From assembly GCA_013697785.1 (NCBI GenBank), contig JACCWE010000101.1, forward strand, positions 62,001-126,000: a stretch of 64,000 nt of DNA, in the 5' to 3' direction. Of this stretch, positions 33,478 through 42,823 are shown piece by piece. Numbering within the stretch: the first letter of the stretch is position 1; each line of letters begins with the position of its first letter. A model generated the notes under the pieces. That model searched no databases, had not been told where the DNA came from, and saw only the letters and a program-made list of their open reading frames with translations. The translations under genes and the position numbers were made by a program. Source of the stretch: Gemmatimonadaceae bacterium. GTDB lineage: Bacteria; Gemmatimonadota; Gemmatimonadetes; Gemmatimonadales; Gemmatimonadaceae.

Positions 33478-34262
33478 ATGAGAGCCCCACTTCGCAGCTC
33501 GTGGATAGCGGTGTTCATCGCGGCGGCGGCAGCGGCGCCCGCGCTCGTAGCCCAGGCGTCATCGCTCCCTCACCGGCTCACGATTCTCGATGCGAAGAAG
33601 ATCGAAGCCGTGGAGCGCGGTGAGGCCGTGGCGGTCACGATCGACGCGCCGGAGAAGACCGAGATCGTCACGCTGGGCATCGTGCGCCTCGCGGTGCCTC
33701 GCGCATTCTACCTCGAGCGCGTGCGCCCGCTTACCGGCTTTCTCTCCAACGGCTCCACGCCGCTGTCGGGAACCTTCAGCGAGCCTGCGAGGCTCGAGGA
33801 TGCTTGGCGCTGCGCTCGTGCTCGACGCCGCAGACTCCAGGATGCTCGCGAAGTGCAAGCCTTTTCGTGTGACGTGAAGCCGCGGCGAACGAGTTGGAGA
33901 ATTTTCGCACAGCGCTCGCGAAATCGCCGAACGCCGCCGCGCGTGCTGACTCGCTCATCGGCCTCGAGGTGGTCGAGCGCTCAATTTACTCGTCTCCATC
34001 CCATCCCGAGGAAAGCTGGCTCGCGAGCAAGCTCCTTTACGCGTCACACTACTTCGAGTCACAGATCGACTTCATCACGATCGCCGACGCCCCAGCGGAA
34101 ACCGGCAGGAGCGGGATGTACTTCGTGATCCTGCGTCGGTCGAAGTTCGACGATCTGCCCAGCGGCGGACTTTCCAATATTCGCGGTAAGGCAGTGAAGA
34201 AGCTGCGCGACGCACTCATGGTCATCCTCACGGGCACGCGCGCCGAGGTCGAGAAGGCGTAG
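33478..34262 (+). pseudogene. Frameshifted secreted protein gene
   Basis: ATG 33478 starts a signal peptide (SWIAVFIAAAAAAPALVAQA) and a domain reading LDAKKIEAVERGEAVAVTIDAPEKTEIVTLGIVRL ... FSEPARLED. After about 33800 sense passes to the next frame (ALVLDAADSRMLAKCKPF), then back (FSCDVK), then near 33883 into the third frame (NELENFRTALAKSPNAAARADSL). That third frame continues without a stop to 34262 (SHPEESWLASKLLYASHYFESQIDFI, IRGKAVKKLRDAL). At least three indels lie within about 90 bases. The join near LIGLEVVERSIYSS also looks short of sequence, so an internal deletion is likely. I know the pattern only as a secreted protein of unknown function. Confidence 0.78.
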
Positions 34263-34724
34263 GCGCGTACGGCACGCGCCATCCGAAGGGGTACGCGGTT
34301 TTCCTGCGGCTGCGCTCGGATCGAATGCATACAGCGGAAGGGATGAAAGGGATGTAAGTGCGACTCGTCGAATCACGGTTGTGGGAGAAACACCGGAGTC
34401 GCGGCCGCCGTAGGGGTTGGCACCGCCTCTTTCCGGAAATCGAATATTCTTTCTCTGCTACCGCTCCTCGTCGCGCTCCAGGGCGCAGTCGCGACTCCTG
34501 CGCGCGCCGACACCGGCATCACCGCGCGCAGCCATCGCGATAGGGTCAAGGCGCGCGATGCCCAGGATTCGGTTCGCCTTGCGCAGTGGCGTGAGCGGCG
34601 CAAGATCCCGCTCACGCCGGATCTCGAGGCGAGCGCATTTCGCGACCCGGTCGCTCGCGAGATAGTTCTCCATGCGAGAAGCGCGCGGCTGTCGCAGGAT
34701 TCTTCGCTGACGGCGTACGATGCG

Positions 34725-36863
34725 ATGGCGCACGAGCGCCTCACTGTCGGGCTCGGCGTCGGAAGCGTCGGTCGCGAGAAGCTCTTTCTTCGTAACGAAA
34801 CTGCGTCGCACGTTCGGTGGCAGCGCGGGCGTGGCGCTGTCGTAGATGTCGTGGGCGCACGATCGGCGTTTCCGATGGTCACCCCTGGCGTGCATGTCAT
34901 GACCGACATGCTGCATATCGATGCGATCCCGTACTACCCGGGGCGCGAGAGTCTGCTTCGCATTGCGGGCGTCAATCGCTCGAGCGATACGGAGAACAAC
35001 GAGCAGATTCTGATCAACCCTCTCGCCTCCGGAGGCGAGGCGTACTACCGGTATCAGAGCGGCGACTCCGTGTCCTTCCTGCTCCCCGATGGCACCAAAG
35101 GACGGCTGCGCGAGGTGAAGGTCGAGGCGCGCCAGCCGCGCTTCGATCTCATCGTCGGCTCCCTCTGGTTCGATGTGAAGACCGCGCAGCTCGTTCGCGC
35201 GGTGTATCGGCCGTCGCTCCCGATGGACATCGTGAAGTTCGTCGAATCCGTGGAAGAGGATCCCTTCGACGATGTGCCGAGAGCGGTCAAGCCGCTCATC
35301 TTCCCCATGTCGCTCGACATCACATCGCTCACCGTGGAATACGATCTCCACGAGCAGCGCTGGTGGCTTCCGCGACTCGAGACCGTCGAGGGACGGATGC
35401 GCGTCGGCTTCATGCGCGCGCCATTCTCCGTGGAGCAGAGCTACCGGTACGCGAGCGTCAACGGTACCGACGCGCTTCCGCCGATCTTCGGCTCGGCAAC
35501 CGACTCGCTCGCATCGACGGAGCGCGACTCCACGCATCGCATGCGCCAGGACGCGCGCCGCGAGGCAATGGGAGACACCATCACGATGACGCGCGCGGAG
35601 CGAAGGGCCGCGCGCGCGAAGAGGCGCGAGGAGGGAGGCGACCGCGAACTGCAGGACTGTGCTCCGGGCGACACGATCACGCATCGCTCCGTACGCTACG
35701 GCGGCGCACTTCCGATCGCGGTGCGCATTCCCTGCGACACCGCGAGCCTCACGCACTCGAAGGAATTCTCGCCGTCGATCTACGATCCCGGAGATGAGCT
35801 CTTCGGCACGAAGGATCGCGAGGCGCTTCAGAAATCGCTCGACTTCGGCCTTCAGCCGGGATGGAATCCACAGCGTCCGACGATTCACTATGGAGTCGAT
35901 CATTCGATGCTGCGCTACAATCGCGTCGAGGCGCTGTCGGCTGGAGTGTTCGTCGAGAGCACGCTCGGCAGCGGGAACACCGCGAGTGCGTCGGCGCGCA
36001 TCGGTCTCGCCGACTGGATTCCGAATGTCGAGGCGCATCTAATTCGCGGCAACGGCGATCGGATCTACTCGCTCGGCGCCTACCACCGTCTCAACTCGGC
36101 GAACGACTGGGGCGACCCGCTCAGCGTCGGCAGCTCGATCTCCGCGTTGCTCTGGGCGCACGACGAGGGATTTTATTTTCGAAGCGCTGGCGCCGAGCTG
36201 TCGTCGACGACACCGCGCAATGGCGCGTTTACATGGCGAATCTTCGCTGAGCGACAGGACGACGCGGAGAAGCACACCAATCTCTCCCTGTGGCACACGT
36301 TGGGCGGCGCCGGCTTCATCCCGAACATCGGCGCCGAGGATGCGACGGCGTTCGGGATAGGCGCGCAGTATCACCGGTCGTTCGGCCTCGATCCCGAGAA
36401 GCTGCGTGGAGCGATCGATGTGCGCGGCGAAGGCGCGACGGGAACCTTCGACTACGCGCGCGCCTCCGCCGAGGCAACGGCCACCCATGGCCTGGGCTCG
36501 AAGCTCGATGGCGCGCTCACCGTGAGCGCTGGAAGCTCGGCTGGCGACGTGCCCGTACAGCGCGCGTGGTTTCTCGGCGGCGTCGCGACGGTGCGAGGGC
36601 AGGAGCCCGGATCGCAGGCGGGGGACGCGTACTGGCTAGGTCGCGTGGAGCTCGGTCGCAGCTTCTCGGGAGTGCGCCCGACGATCTTCTACGACATCGG
36701 CTGGGCGGGCGATCGCGAGAATTTCGCGAGGTCGCTTCGCCCCATCTCCGGCGCGGGAATCGGCGCGTCGATCCTCGATGGGCTGTTCAGATTCGACATC
36801 GCGCACGGGATCAATCCCAACCACGCGCTGCGAGCGGATCTCTACACTTCGGCGAGATTCTAA
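34725..36863 (+). CDS. Large outer-membrane beta-barrel protein; 5' end uncertain
   Basis: From ATG 34725 the product has 712 residues with a periplasmic part (HIDAIPYYPGRESLLRIAGVN, RQPRFDLIVGSLWFDVKT) and a C-terminal barrel in the surface-antigen/BamA style, with RAWFLGGVATVRGQEPGSQAGDAYWLGRVELG and a final Phe (DLYTSARF). The same frame stays open upstream to about 34440 and encodes a credible signal peptide (ILSLLPLLVALQGAVATPARA) and a matching N-terminal domain (DSVRLAQWRERRKIPLTPDLEASAF). No ATG, GTG or TTG occurs there, so the mature start may be ATT 34446 or CTG 34455, or may have been lost. Function is probably an outer-membrane channel or assembly role. Confidence 0.8.
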   Translation: MAHERLTVGLGVGSVGREKLFLRNETASHVRWQRGRGAVVDVVGARSAFPMVTPGVHVMTDMLHIDAIPYYPGRESLLRIAGVNRSSDTENNEQILINPLASGGEAYYRYQSGDSVSFLLPDGTKGRLREVKVEARQPRFDLIVGSLWFDVKTAQLVRAVYRPSLPMDIVKFVESVEEDPFDDVPRAVKPLIFPMSLDITSLTVEYDLHEQRWWLPRLETVEGRMRVGFMRAPFSVEQSYRYASVNGTDALPPIFGSATDSLASTERDSTHRMRQDARREAMGDTITMTRAERRAARAKRREEGGDRELQDCAPGDTITHRSVRYGGALPIAVRIPCDTASLTHSKEFSPSIYDPGDELFGTKDREALQKSLDFGLQPGWNPQRPTIHYGVDHSMLRYNRVEALSAGVFVESTLGSGNTASASARIGLADWIPNVEAHLIRGNGDRIYSLGAYHRLNSANDWGDPLSVGSSISALLWAHDEGFYFRSAGAELSSTTPRNGAFTWRIFAERQDDAEKHTNLSLWHTLGGAGFIPNIGAEDATAFGIGAQYHRSFGLDPEKLRGAIDVRGEGATGTFDYARASAEATATHGLGSKLDGALTVSAGSSAGDVPVQRAWFLGGVATVRGQEPGSQAGDAYWLGRVELGRSFSGVRPTIFYDIGWAGDRENFARSLRPISGAGIGASILDGLFRFDIAHGINPNHALRADLYTSARF

Positions 36864-36997
36864 TGCGCGCCTGACGGATCCACCGCGGGGATGAGCTCGT
36901 CGCGAGCGGGAGTCCTCCCAACGGCACAACGCGTGCGCTAACGTTGGCCTAACACTCAGTTACGAAATCACGTCACGCACCCCGGAATGTCCGCCGC

Positions 36998-38785
36998 ATG
37001 TCGAGTAGCGACCGCACCCCTGGCAGCTCCGCTACGAACACGCCCGAGCTCGATTATCGAGCGATCTTTGCCGCTTCACCCACTGCGTACCTCCTCGTTC
37101 GCGCCGACGCTCCCCGCTGGACGATTCTCGCTGCGAGCGACGAGTACTGCCGCATCACTCGCCAGAAGCGCGAGAATCTGGTCGGCCGCGGGACGTTCGA
37201 GGTATTTCCCGAGAGCCACGGCACCGAGAGCAGTCACGGCAAGCACAATGTGCGATCGTCATTCGAGGTTGCGCTCTCGATGAGCGGCCGCATCGTTCTA
37301 CCGATTCAGCGCTACGATCTCCCCCCGGCCGCCGATGGCGACGGCTATGCTGAGCACTACTGGCGCATGTCGTCTGCGCCGGTGCAGGGCGCGCACGAAG
37401 GCGCCGTCGCCGTGCTCCACGCCGTCGAGAACGTCACCGAACAGATTCTCGCGTCGCGCGCGCAGGATGAAGCGATCGCCGCGGCGCGCACGGCCGAAGA
37501 TCGGCTGCGGACAGTGTTCAGCGATGCGCCTGTGGGGATAGCGGTGCTGCGCGGGCCCGAGCACCGCTTCGAGTCCGCGAACAAGAGCTACATCGACGTG
37601 GTAGGCCGAGGGTCACTCATCGGGAAGACAGTGCGCGAGGCGTTCCCCGATCTGGAGGGGCAGGGGATCTACCCCGCGCTCGACAAGGCCTACGCGACGG
37701 GGACGCCGTTCGTCGCCGAGGAGATGCTCATCAAGCTCGATCGAAACGACGATGGCGTGTTGCTCGACAGCTATTTCGACTTCGTGTACCAGCCGCTGCG
37801 CGACCCATCCGGCAGCGTCGAGGGAATCGCCGTCATCATCACCGACGTGACGACGATCGCGCTGGCGCGAAGAAGCGCCGAGCAGCGTGAGCGTTCGACG
37901 TCGGAGCTCAACGAAGCGCTCGTCTCGCAGCAGACAGAGCTCGAGACGCTCAACGCGCATCTCCAGGAGCAGGCCATGGAGATGGAGCAGCGGACGGAGG
38001 AGGCGCAGACACTCAGCGAGGAGCTCGACGCCGCGAACCAGGCGCTCCGAACGAGCGCCGAGAGCGCGAACGTCGCTCGCGAGGCGGCGGAGAGCGCGAA
38101 CAAGACGAAGGCGGACTTCCTCGCGGCCATGAGCCACGAGCTGCGCACGCCGCTCAATGCCATCAGCGGCTACGCGCAGCTCATGGAGATGGGGCTGCAC
38201 GGACCGATCACGGACCAGCAGCGCACCTCGCTCGAGCGCATCAGGAGGAGCCACATGGTGCTTGCGCGCCTCGTGGAGGATGTGCTCAGCTTCGCGCGCA
38301 TCGATTCGGGGCACGTCGAATACAATCTCACGGACGTTCCACTCGATGCGCTGCTCGACGGCGTCGAGGCGCTCGTCTCGCCGCAGCTCGAACTCAAGAG
38401 GCTCGGCTACTCCTACTGCCACATCGACTCGCACGTGACCGTGCGCGCGGATCGCGACAAGGTCGAGCAGATCATGCTCAACCTTCTCTCGAACGCGATC
38501 AAGTTCACCGATGCGGGGAGTGTCGTCGTCGAATGCGACATGACGGCGAGCGAGATAAAGGTGCGCGTGCGCGACACCGGGCGCGGGATTCCCGCGAACA
38601 AGCTTCAGTCGATCTTCGAGCCGTTCGTGCAGGTGGAGTCCGGGCTCAAGCGCGGCGCCGGAGGGACCGGACTCGGTCTCGCGATCAGCAGGGAGCTCGC
38701 GCGCGGAATGTCGGGCGACATCATAGCCGAGAGCGTCGAAGGGGATGGCGCGGTGTTCACGCTCGTGCTTCTCCGCCGCAACTAG
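36998..38785 (+). CDS. Soluble PAS-PAS sensor histidine kinase
   Basis: The 595-residue protein has no membrane helix. In order it has a PAS domain (about 20-145, YRAIFAASPTAYLLVRADAP), a second PAS domain (about 170-285, LRTVFSDAPVGIAVLRGPEHRFESANKSY), a coiled coil (about 290-368), a HisKA domain with the phospho-His at 380 (MSHELRTPLNAISGYAQ), and an HATPase domain with N box (QIMLNLLSNAIKFT), DTGRGIP and GTGLGLAIS. It senses a cytosolic signal or a bound cofactor in the PAS domains. No response regulator is nearby, so it is an orphan kinase here. Confidence 0.92.
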   Translation: MSSSDRTPGSSATNTPELDYRAIFAASPTAYLLVRADAPRWTILAASDEYCRITRQKRENLVGRGTFEVFPESHGTESSHGKHNVRSSFEVALSMSGRIVLPIQRYDLPPAADGDGYAEHYWRMSSAPVQGAHEGAVAVLHAVENVTEQILASRAQDEAIAAARTAEDRLRTVFSDAPVGIAVLRGPEHRFESANKSYIDVVGRGSLIGKTVREAFPDLEGQGIYPALDKAYATGTPFVAEEMLIKLDRNDDGVLLDSYFDFVYQPLRDPSGSVEGIAVIITDVTTIALARRSAEQRERSTSELNEALVSQQTELETLNAHLQEQAMEMEQRTEEAQTLSEELDAANQALRTSAESANVAREAAESANKTKADFLAAMSHELRTPLNAISGYAQLMEMGLHGPITDQQRTSLERIRRSHMVLARLVEDVLSFARIDSGHVEYNLTDVPLDALLDGVEALVSPQLELKRLGYSYCHIDSHVTVRADRDKVEQIMLNLLSNAIKFTDAGSVVVECDMTASEIKVRVRDTGRGIPANKLQSIFEPFVQVESGLKRGAGGTGLGLAISRELARGMSGDIIAESVEGDGAVFTLVLLRRN

Positions 38786-38788
38786 TCC

Positions 38789-39778
38789 ATGAAGGCGGTC
38801 GTGATCACCGCGCCGGGCGGTGCCGATGTGCTCGAGCTTCGCGAGGTCGCGCGGCCGTCGCCATCGTATGGGCAGGTGCTCGTGCGCGTGCACGCGACGG
38901 CGCTCAATCGCGCGGACCTCATGCAGCGCGAGGGAAAGTATCCGCCGCCGCCGGATGCGCCGAAGGACATCCCCGGAATGGAGTTCGCGGGCGAGGTCGC
39001 GGAGCTCGGCCCGGGAGTGCAGCGCTGGAAGGTGGGGCAGCGCGTGTTCGGCATAGTGGGCGGCGGCTCGTACGCCGAGTATCTGGTGTCGCACGAGCGA
39101 CTGCTCGCGGCGATCCCCGATTCGCTGAGCTACACCGAGGCAGCGGCGGTGCCCGAGGCTTTCATCACGGCCCACGACTCGCTCGTGACGCAGGCATCGC
39201 TCCGCGCATCGGAGACGGTGCTGATCCACGCAGTGGCGAGCGGCGTCGGCCTCGCGGCGGTGCAGCTCGTACGCGCGCTCGGCGCCATTCCCTTCGGTAC
39301 CGCGCGCGAGAAGGGAAAGGTCGTGCGCGCGAAGGAGCTCGGCCTGGAGGATGGATGGGCGGCGACGGCCGACATGAGCGAGATGGTGTCGCTCGCGAAA
39401 GGGTGGACCGGCGGGCGCGGGATCAACGTCGTGCTCGACCTCGTCGGCGGCGCGTACTTTCCCGCGAGCATCGAGCTGATGGCGCCGCTCGGGCGCTTGA
39501 TGGAGATCGGCACGCTCGCGGGGCGCGACGCGCAGATCCCGCTTGGCCGCGTGATCGCCTCGCGCATCACGATTCGGGGAACGATGCTCCGCGGGCGCGC
39601 GCTCGAGGAGAAGATCGCGGCCACACGGGCTTTCGAGGAGCAGGTCGTGCCGATGCTCGCGCGCGGGATCGTGCGAGCGGTGGTCGATCGCGAGTATCCC
39701 CTCGCCGAAGTCCGTGCGGCGCACGTGCTTCTCGAGTCGAACGAGACCGTCGGCAAGATCGTCCTGCGCGTCGCATGA
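38789..39778 (+). CDS. NAD(P)H quinone oxidoreductase, PIG3/zinc-binding-dehydrogenase-like
   Basis: The 329-residue MDR-family protein has the GroES-like start MKAVVITAPGGADVLELREVARP, the substrate part LNRADLMQREGKYPPPPDAPKDIPGMEFAGEV, the NAD(P) fold VLIHAVASGVGLAAVQLVRALGA and the C-terminal RITIRGTMLRGRALEEKIAATRAFEEQVVP typical of PIG3-type quinone oxidoreductases. It lacks the catalytic zinc cysteines. Its stop overlaps the next start (ATGA), so it belongs to the downstream run. Confidence 0.92.
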   Translation: MKAVVITAPGGADVLELREVARPSPSYGQVLVRVHATALNRADLMQREGKYPPPPDAPKDIPGMEFAGEVAELGPGVQRWKVGQRVFGIVGGGSYAEYLVSHERLLAAIPDSLSYTEAAAVPEAFITAHDSLVTQASLRASETVLIHAVASGVGLAAVQLVRALGAIPFGTAREKGKVVRAKELGLEDGWAATADMSEMVSLAKGWTGGRGINVVLDLVGGAYFPASIELMAPLGRLMEIGTLAGRDAQIPLGRVIASRITIRGTMLRGRALEEKIAATRAFEEQVVPMLARGIVRAVVDREYPLAEVRAAHVLLESNETVGKIVLRVA

Positions 39779-40875
39779 GGATCGGTCGCGCCACGCTGGT
39801 GGTTGCCGCGACGATCGTCGCGGCCATGATCGTGGCATGCAGCGCGGCGATCCTTCCGGAGTATCGCGGGCCGCGCAGCGACCACTTCGACGGCCGGCAC
39901 TTCTACAATGAGGAGCCATTCGCGGAGCAGCAGCCCACGGAGCTCACGCGCTGGCAGCTCGGTCGGCATCGCGGCGCGTGGCCAGACAGCGCCGCGATCG
40001 CCGCACCAGCGCCGCCTCGGCGTGTGAGCGGCGGCGAGGTGCGCGTGACGATGGTCAATCACGCGACGGTGCTGATACAGCTCGACTCGCTCAACATCCT
40101 CACCGATCCAGTGTGGTCCAGGCACGTCGGCTTCGAGGGGCGGATCGGCGTGCGCCGACACCGGCCTCCGGGAATTCCGTTCGACTCGCTTCCAAAGATC
40201 GACGTGATCCTGATCAGCCACGATCACTACGATCACATGGACATGCCGACGCTGCTCCGGCTGCAACGCCGATTTCATCCCCGCATCGTCACGGGGCTCG
40301 GCAATCCGGGCTATCTCGCGTCGCAGGGAGTGCAGGGGGCGGAGCAGCTCGACTGGTGGCAGTCCGCACCGCTCGCGCCGGGCGTGCGCGTGACGGCGGT
40401 TCCGGCGAGACACTGGTCCGGACGTTCGCTCTCCGATAGATACGAGCGGCTATGGGAGGGCTTCGTCATCGAGGGCGCGCGCGACACGATCTACTTCGCC
40501 GGCGACACGGGATGGGGGAGGATGTACGAGGAGTTGCACGCGCGCTGGAGCCGCTTCACGCTCGCGCTGCTTCCGATCGCGCCGTTCCGGCCGCGGTGGT
40601 ACATGGCGCGCAAGCATCTGAGTCCGGACGACGCGGTTCGCGCGGCGATCGGGACGAGAAGCGCGACGGTCGTCCCGATCCACTGGGGAACATTCGAATT
40701 AGGCGACGACGGCGAGAGCGAAGCGGTGGACACGCTGCGCGCCGCGGTCGCAACGCTCCCCGCGCGCTGCCGTCCTCACCTCGCCATCTTACGGAATGGC
40801 GAGTCGGCTACCCTCAAACCTCTCGACGACAGCGATTCGTTGACTTTGTCAACTATTTGTCTCCGCTCGCGTTGA
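39775..40875 (+). CDS. Metallo-beta-lactamase-fold hydrolase, predicted lipoprotein
   Basis: The 366-residue protein has a membrane or lipoprotein leader (TLVVAATIVAAMIVACSA, Cys22). Its metal-binding signature is SHDHYDHMD (His149, His151, Asp153, His154), preceded by NHATVLIQLDSLNILTDPVWS and followed by FAGDTGWG and PIHWGTF. This is the NAPE-PLD/UlaG branch of MBL-fold enzymes, which act on phosphodiesters or lactones. An ATGA overlap joins it to the oxidoreductase gene, and its TGA overlaps the acyltransferase start (TTGA). Confidence 0.9.
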   Translation: MRIGRATLVVAATIVAAMIVACSAAILPEYRGPRSDHFDGRHFYNEEPFAEQQPTELTRWQLGRHRGAWPDSAAIAAPAPPRRVSGGEVRVTMVNHATVLIQLDSLNILTDPVWSRHVGFEGRIGVRRHRPPGIPFDSLPKIDVILISHDHYDHMDMPTLLRLQRRFHPRIVTGLGNPGYLASQGVQGAEQLDWWQSAPLAPGVRVTAVPARHWSGRSLSDRYERLWEGFVIEGARDTIYFAGDTGWGRMYEELHARWSRFTLALLPIAPFRPRWYMARKHLSPDDAVRAAIGTRSATVVPIHWGTFELGDDGESEAVDTLRAAVATLPARCRPHLAILRNGESATLKPLDDSDSLTLSTICLRSR

Positions 40876-42059
40876 CCGACGCGACCCACGCCCCGCGCGA
40901 CCAGGAGCGTCGCTGGCCGGATTGGCTGAAGCACCTTCGCCGTCGCACCACGACGGGGCGCTTCATCGCGGAGGTAGATGGACTGCGCTTCGTCGCCATC
41001 GCACTGGTCGTGCTCTTTCACGTGCACGATTACCTCACGACGAAGTTTCGCATTCCGGCGGGGACCGCCGCCAACGAAGACTGGCTCGATCGCTTCGCCG
41101 CGACCGGCCACTACGGCGTTCATCTCTTCTTCATCATCAGCGGCTTCGTTCTCGCGCTGCCGTTCGCGGCTCACCGCCTGGGTGCCCGGCCGCCGGTGAC
41201 GCTTCGCGCCTACTTCATACGCCGCCTGACGCGCCTCGAGCCTCCGTACATCATCGCGATGCTCGGACTCACGGCAGCGCTCGTGCTCACCGGCGCCGCG
41301 CACGGTCCGCTCCTCCCGCACCTGCTGGCAAGCCTCGGCTACGTGCACAACATCGTGTACGGCGCGCCGAGCACGATCAACGTCGTCGCGTGGTCGCTCG
41401 AGATCGAGGTGCAGTTCTACATCCTCGCGCCGGCGCTCGCGATCGTATTCACCATACGCGATCGCTGGGTGCGGCGCGGCGTCATCATCGCCGCGGCCGC
41501 GGCCGTACTCGCGGCGCAGAGCTGGCTCGCGCCCGCCCCGTGGGTGCCGCTCTCCGTGGTCGGCTTTCTGCAGTTCTTCCTCTGCGGCTTTCTCATCGCC
41601 GACCTGTACGTCACCGACTGGAAGGGAAAGCCGTCGCACTCGCTCGGCTGGGACGCCATCTCTCTCATCGGATGGCCCGCGCTCGCGTGGCTCTGGATGC
41701 AGGACGCCCAGTATCCGGCGATCTTCATCGCACTCGCATTCGTGCTCTTCTGCGCCGCCTTTCGCGGCACGATCACCTCTCGCGCGCTCGGCACTCCGAT
41801 CGTCGCGACGATCGGCGGTATGTGCTACTCGATCTATCTACTGCACTTCGCGCTGATCTCGATCATCGGCCGGCACACGTTATCGGTCGGCTCCAGCTCC
41901 GCGCAGTGGATCCATCTGCTCGTGCAGACGGCGATCATCGTGCCGCCGGTGCTGCTCGTCTGCGGAGTTTACTTCGCGCTGATCGAGCGGCCGTGCATGG
42001 AGCGCGACTGGCCCCAGAAGCTGATGGCGCGACTTCGCGGCAGCGCGCGGGCAGCATGA
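40872..42059 (+). CDS. Membrane acyltransferase (acyltransferase 3 family)
   Basis: The 395-residue protein has the acyltransferase-3 opening (FIAEVDGLRFVAIALVVLFHVHDYL, then HYGVHLFFIISGFVLALPFA) with the family His/Arg residues, and about ten membrane helices. Such enzymes O-acetylate or O-acylate sugars of the cell envelope. The start is TTG 40872, overlapping the MBL gene stop (TTGA); another TTG lies at 40857. The next gene starts at its stop (ATGA). The polysaccharide-like neighbours fit an envelope-glycan role. Confidence 0.9.
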   Translation: MTDATHAPRDQERRWPDWLKHLRRRTTTGRFIAEVDGLRFVAIALVVLFHVHDYLTTKFRIPAGTAANEDWLDRFAATGHYGVHLFFIISGFVLALPFAAHRLGARPPVTLRAYFIRRLTRLEPPYIIAMLGLTAALVLTGAAHGPLLPHLLASLGYVHNIVYGAPSTINVVAWSLEIEVQFYILAPALAIVFTIRDRWVRRGVIIAAAAAVLAAQSWLAPAPWVPLSVVGFLQFFLCGFLIADLYVTDWKGKPSHSLGWDAISLIGWPALAWLWMQDAQYPAIFIALAFVLFCAAFRGTITSRALGTPIVATIGGMCYSIYLLHFALISIIGRHTLSVGSSSAQWIHLLVQTAIIVPPVLLVCGVYFALIERPCMERDWPQKLMARLRGSARAA

Positions 42060-42823
42060 GCCCGAGCGTCGCCGTGGGCGCGCCTCCACACCTCTCGCTC
42101 GTCGTCCCCGTCTACAACGGCGCGGACCGTCTTCCGTCGAGTCTCGAGCAGCTGCGCACCTTTCTGCGCGCGCAGCCGTACACGTCGGAGCTCATTCTTG
42201 TCGACGACTGCTCGAACGCCGAGACCCGAACGGTTCTCGAGGAGTTCGCGAGCTCGATGGACGAGGTGCGGCTCATTCGCAACGATGAGAATCGCGGCAA
42301 GGGGAGCGCGGTGACGCGGGGGATGCGCGCCGCCGTGGGGAGCTATCGCGTTTTCACCGACGCCGATCTCGCGTACCCCGCGAGCGAGGTCGGAAAGATT
42401 CTCGCGGATCTCGAAGGCGGAGCGGAGGTCGCGATCGCATGCCGGGTGCTCGCGGAGTCGCGCTATCTCATGAGCCCGACATTCTTCTCGTACCTCTACA
42501 CGCGACATGTGATGAGCCGGGTGTTCAACGCTATGGTGCGTTGGACGCTCATTCCGCACGTGCTCGATACGCAGGCGGGGCTCAAGGGCTTCACGGCGCA
42601 CGCGGCGGAGATCGTCTTTCCGCGGATCACGATTCCTCGCTTCGGATTCGACGTCGAGGCGTTGTTCATCGCGAAGAAGCACAAGCTGTCGCTCATGCAG
42701 ACGGCGGTTTTCTTCCGCTACGACGAGGAGCCGACGACGGTGCGCTTCGCCGAGGACGCGCTGCGGATGATGCGCGACCTCGTGCACATTCGGCGCAACG
42801 ACTGGCGAGGGCGATACGCCTGA
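42056..42823 (+). CDS. Family-2 glycosyltransferase (dolichyl-phosphate-glucose/mannose-like)
   Basis: The 255-residue enzyme opens HLSLVVPVYNGADRLPSSLEQL, then ELILVDDCSNAETR, IRNDENRGKGSAVTRGM and the metal-binding DxD-type FTDADLAYP. The acceptor part has FFSYLYTRHVMSRVFN and DTQAGLKGFTAHAAEIVFP, which match the GT2 dolichyl-phosphate sugar synthases. No membrane domain is attached. It would make a lipid-linked sugar for the GT87-like enzyme. ATG overlaps the preceding stop. Confidence 0.92.
   Translation: MSPSVAVGAPPHLSLVVPVYNGADRLPSSLEQLRTFLRAQPYTSELILVDDCSNAETRTVLEEFASSMDEVRLIRNDENRGKGSAVTRGMRAAVGSYRVFTDADLAYPASEVGKILADLEGGAEVAIACRVLAESRYLMSPTFFSYLYTRHVMSRVFNAMVRWTLIPHVLDTQAGLKGFTAHAAEIVFPRITIPRFGFDVEALFIAKKHKLSLMQTAVFFRYDEEPTTVRFAEDALRMMRDLVHIRRNDWRGRYA

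Noticed and set aside
34263-34357. Short frame ending in KGYAVFLRLRSDRMHTAEGMKGM
   Set aside because: It has no start codon, no family resemblance and lies between a pseudogene and the outer-membrane protein gene; probably chance.
37613-39919. 768-codon open frame antisense to the PAS kinase and oxidoreductase genes
   Set aside because: It crosses two well-supported genes and their boundary, has shadow-type composition and no recognisable domain.
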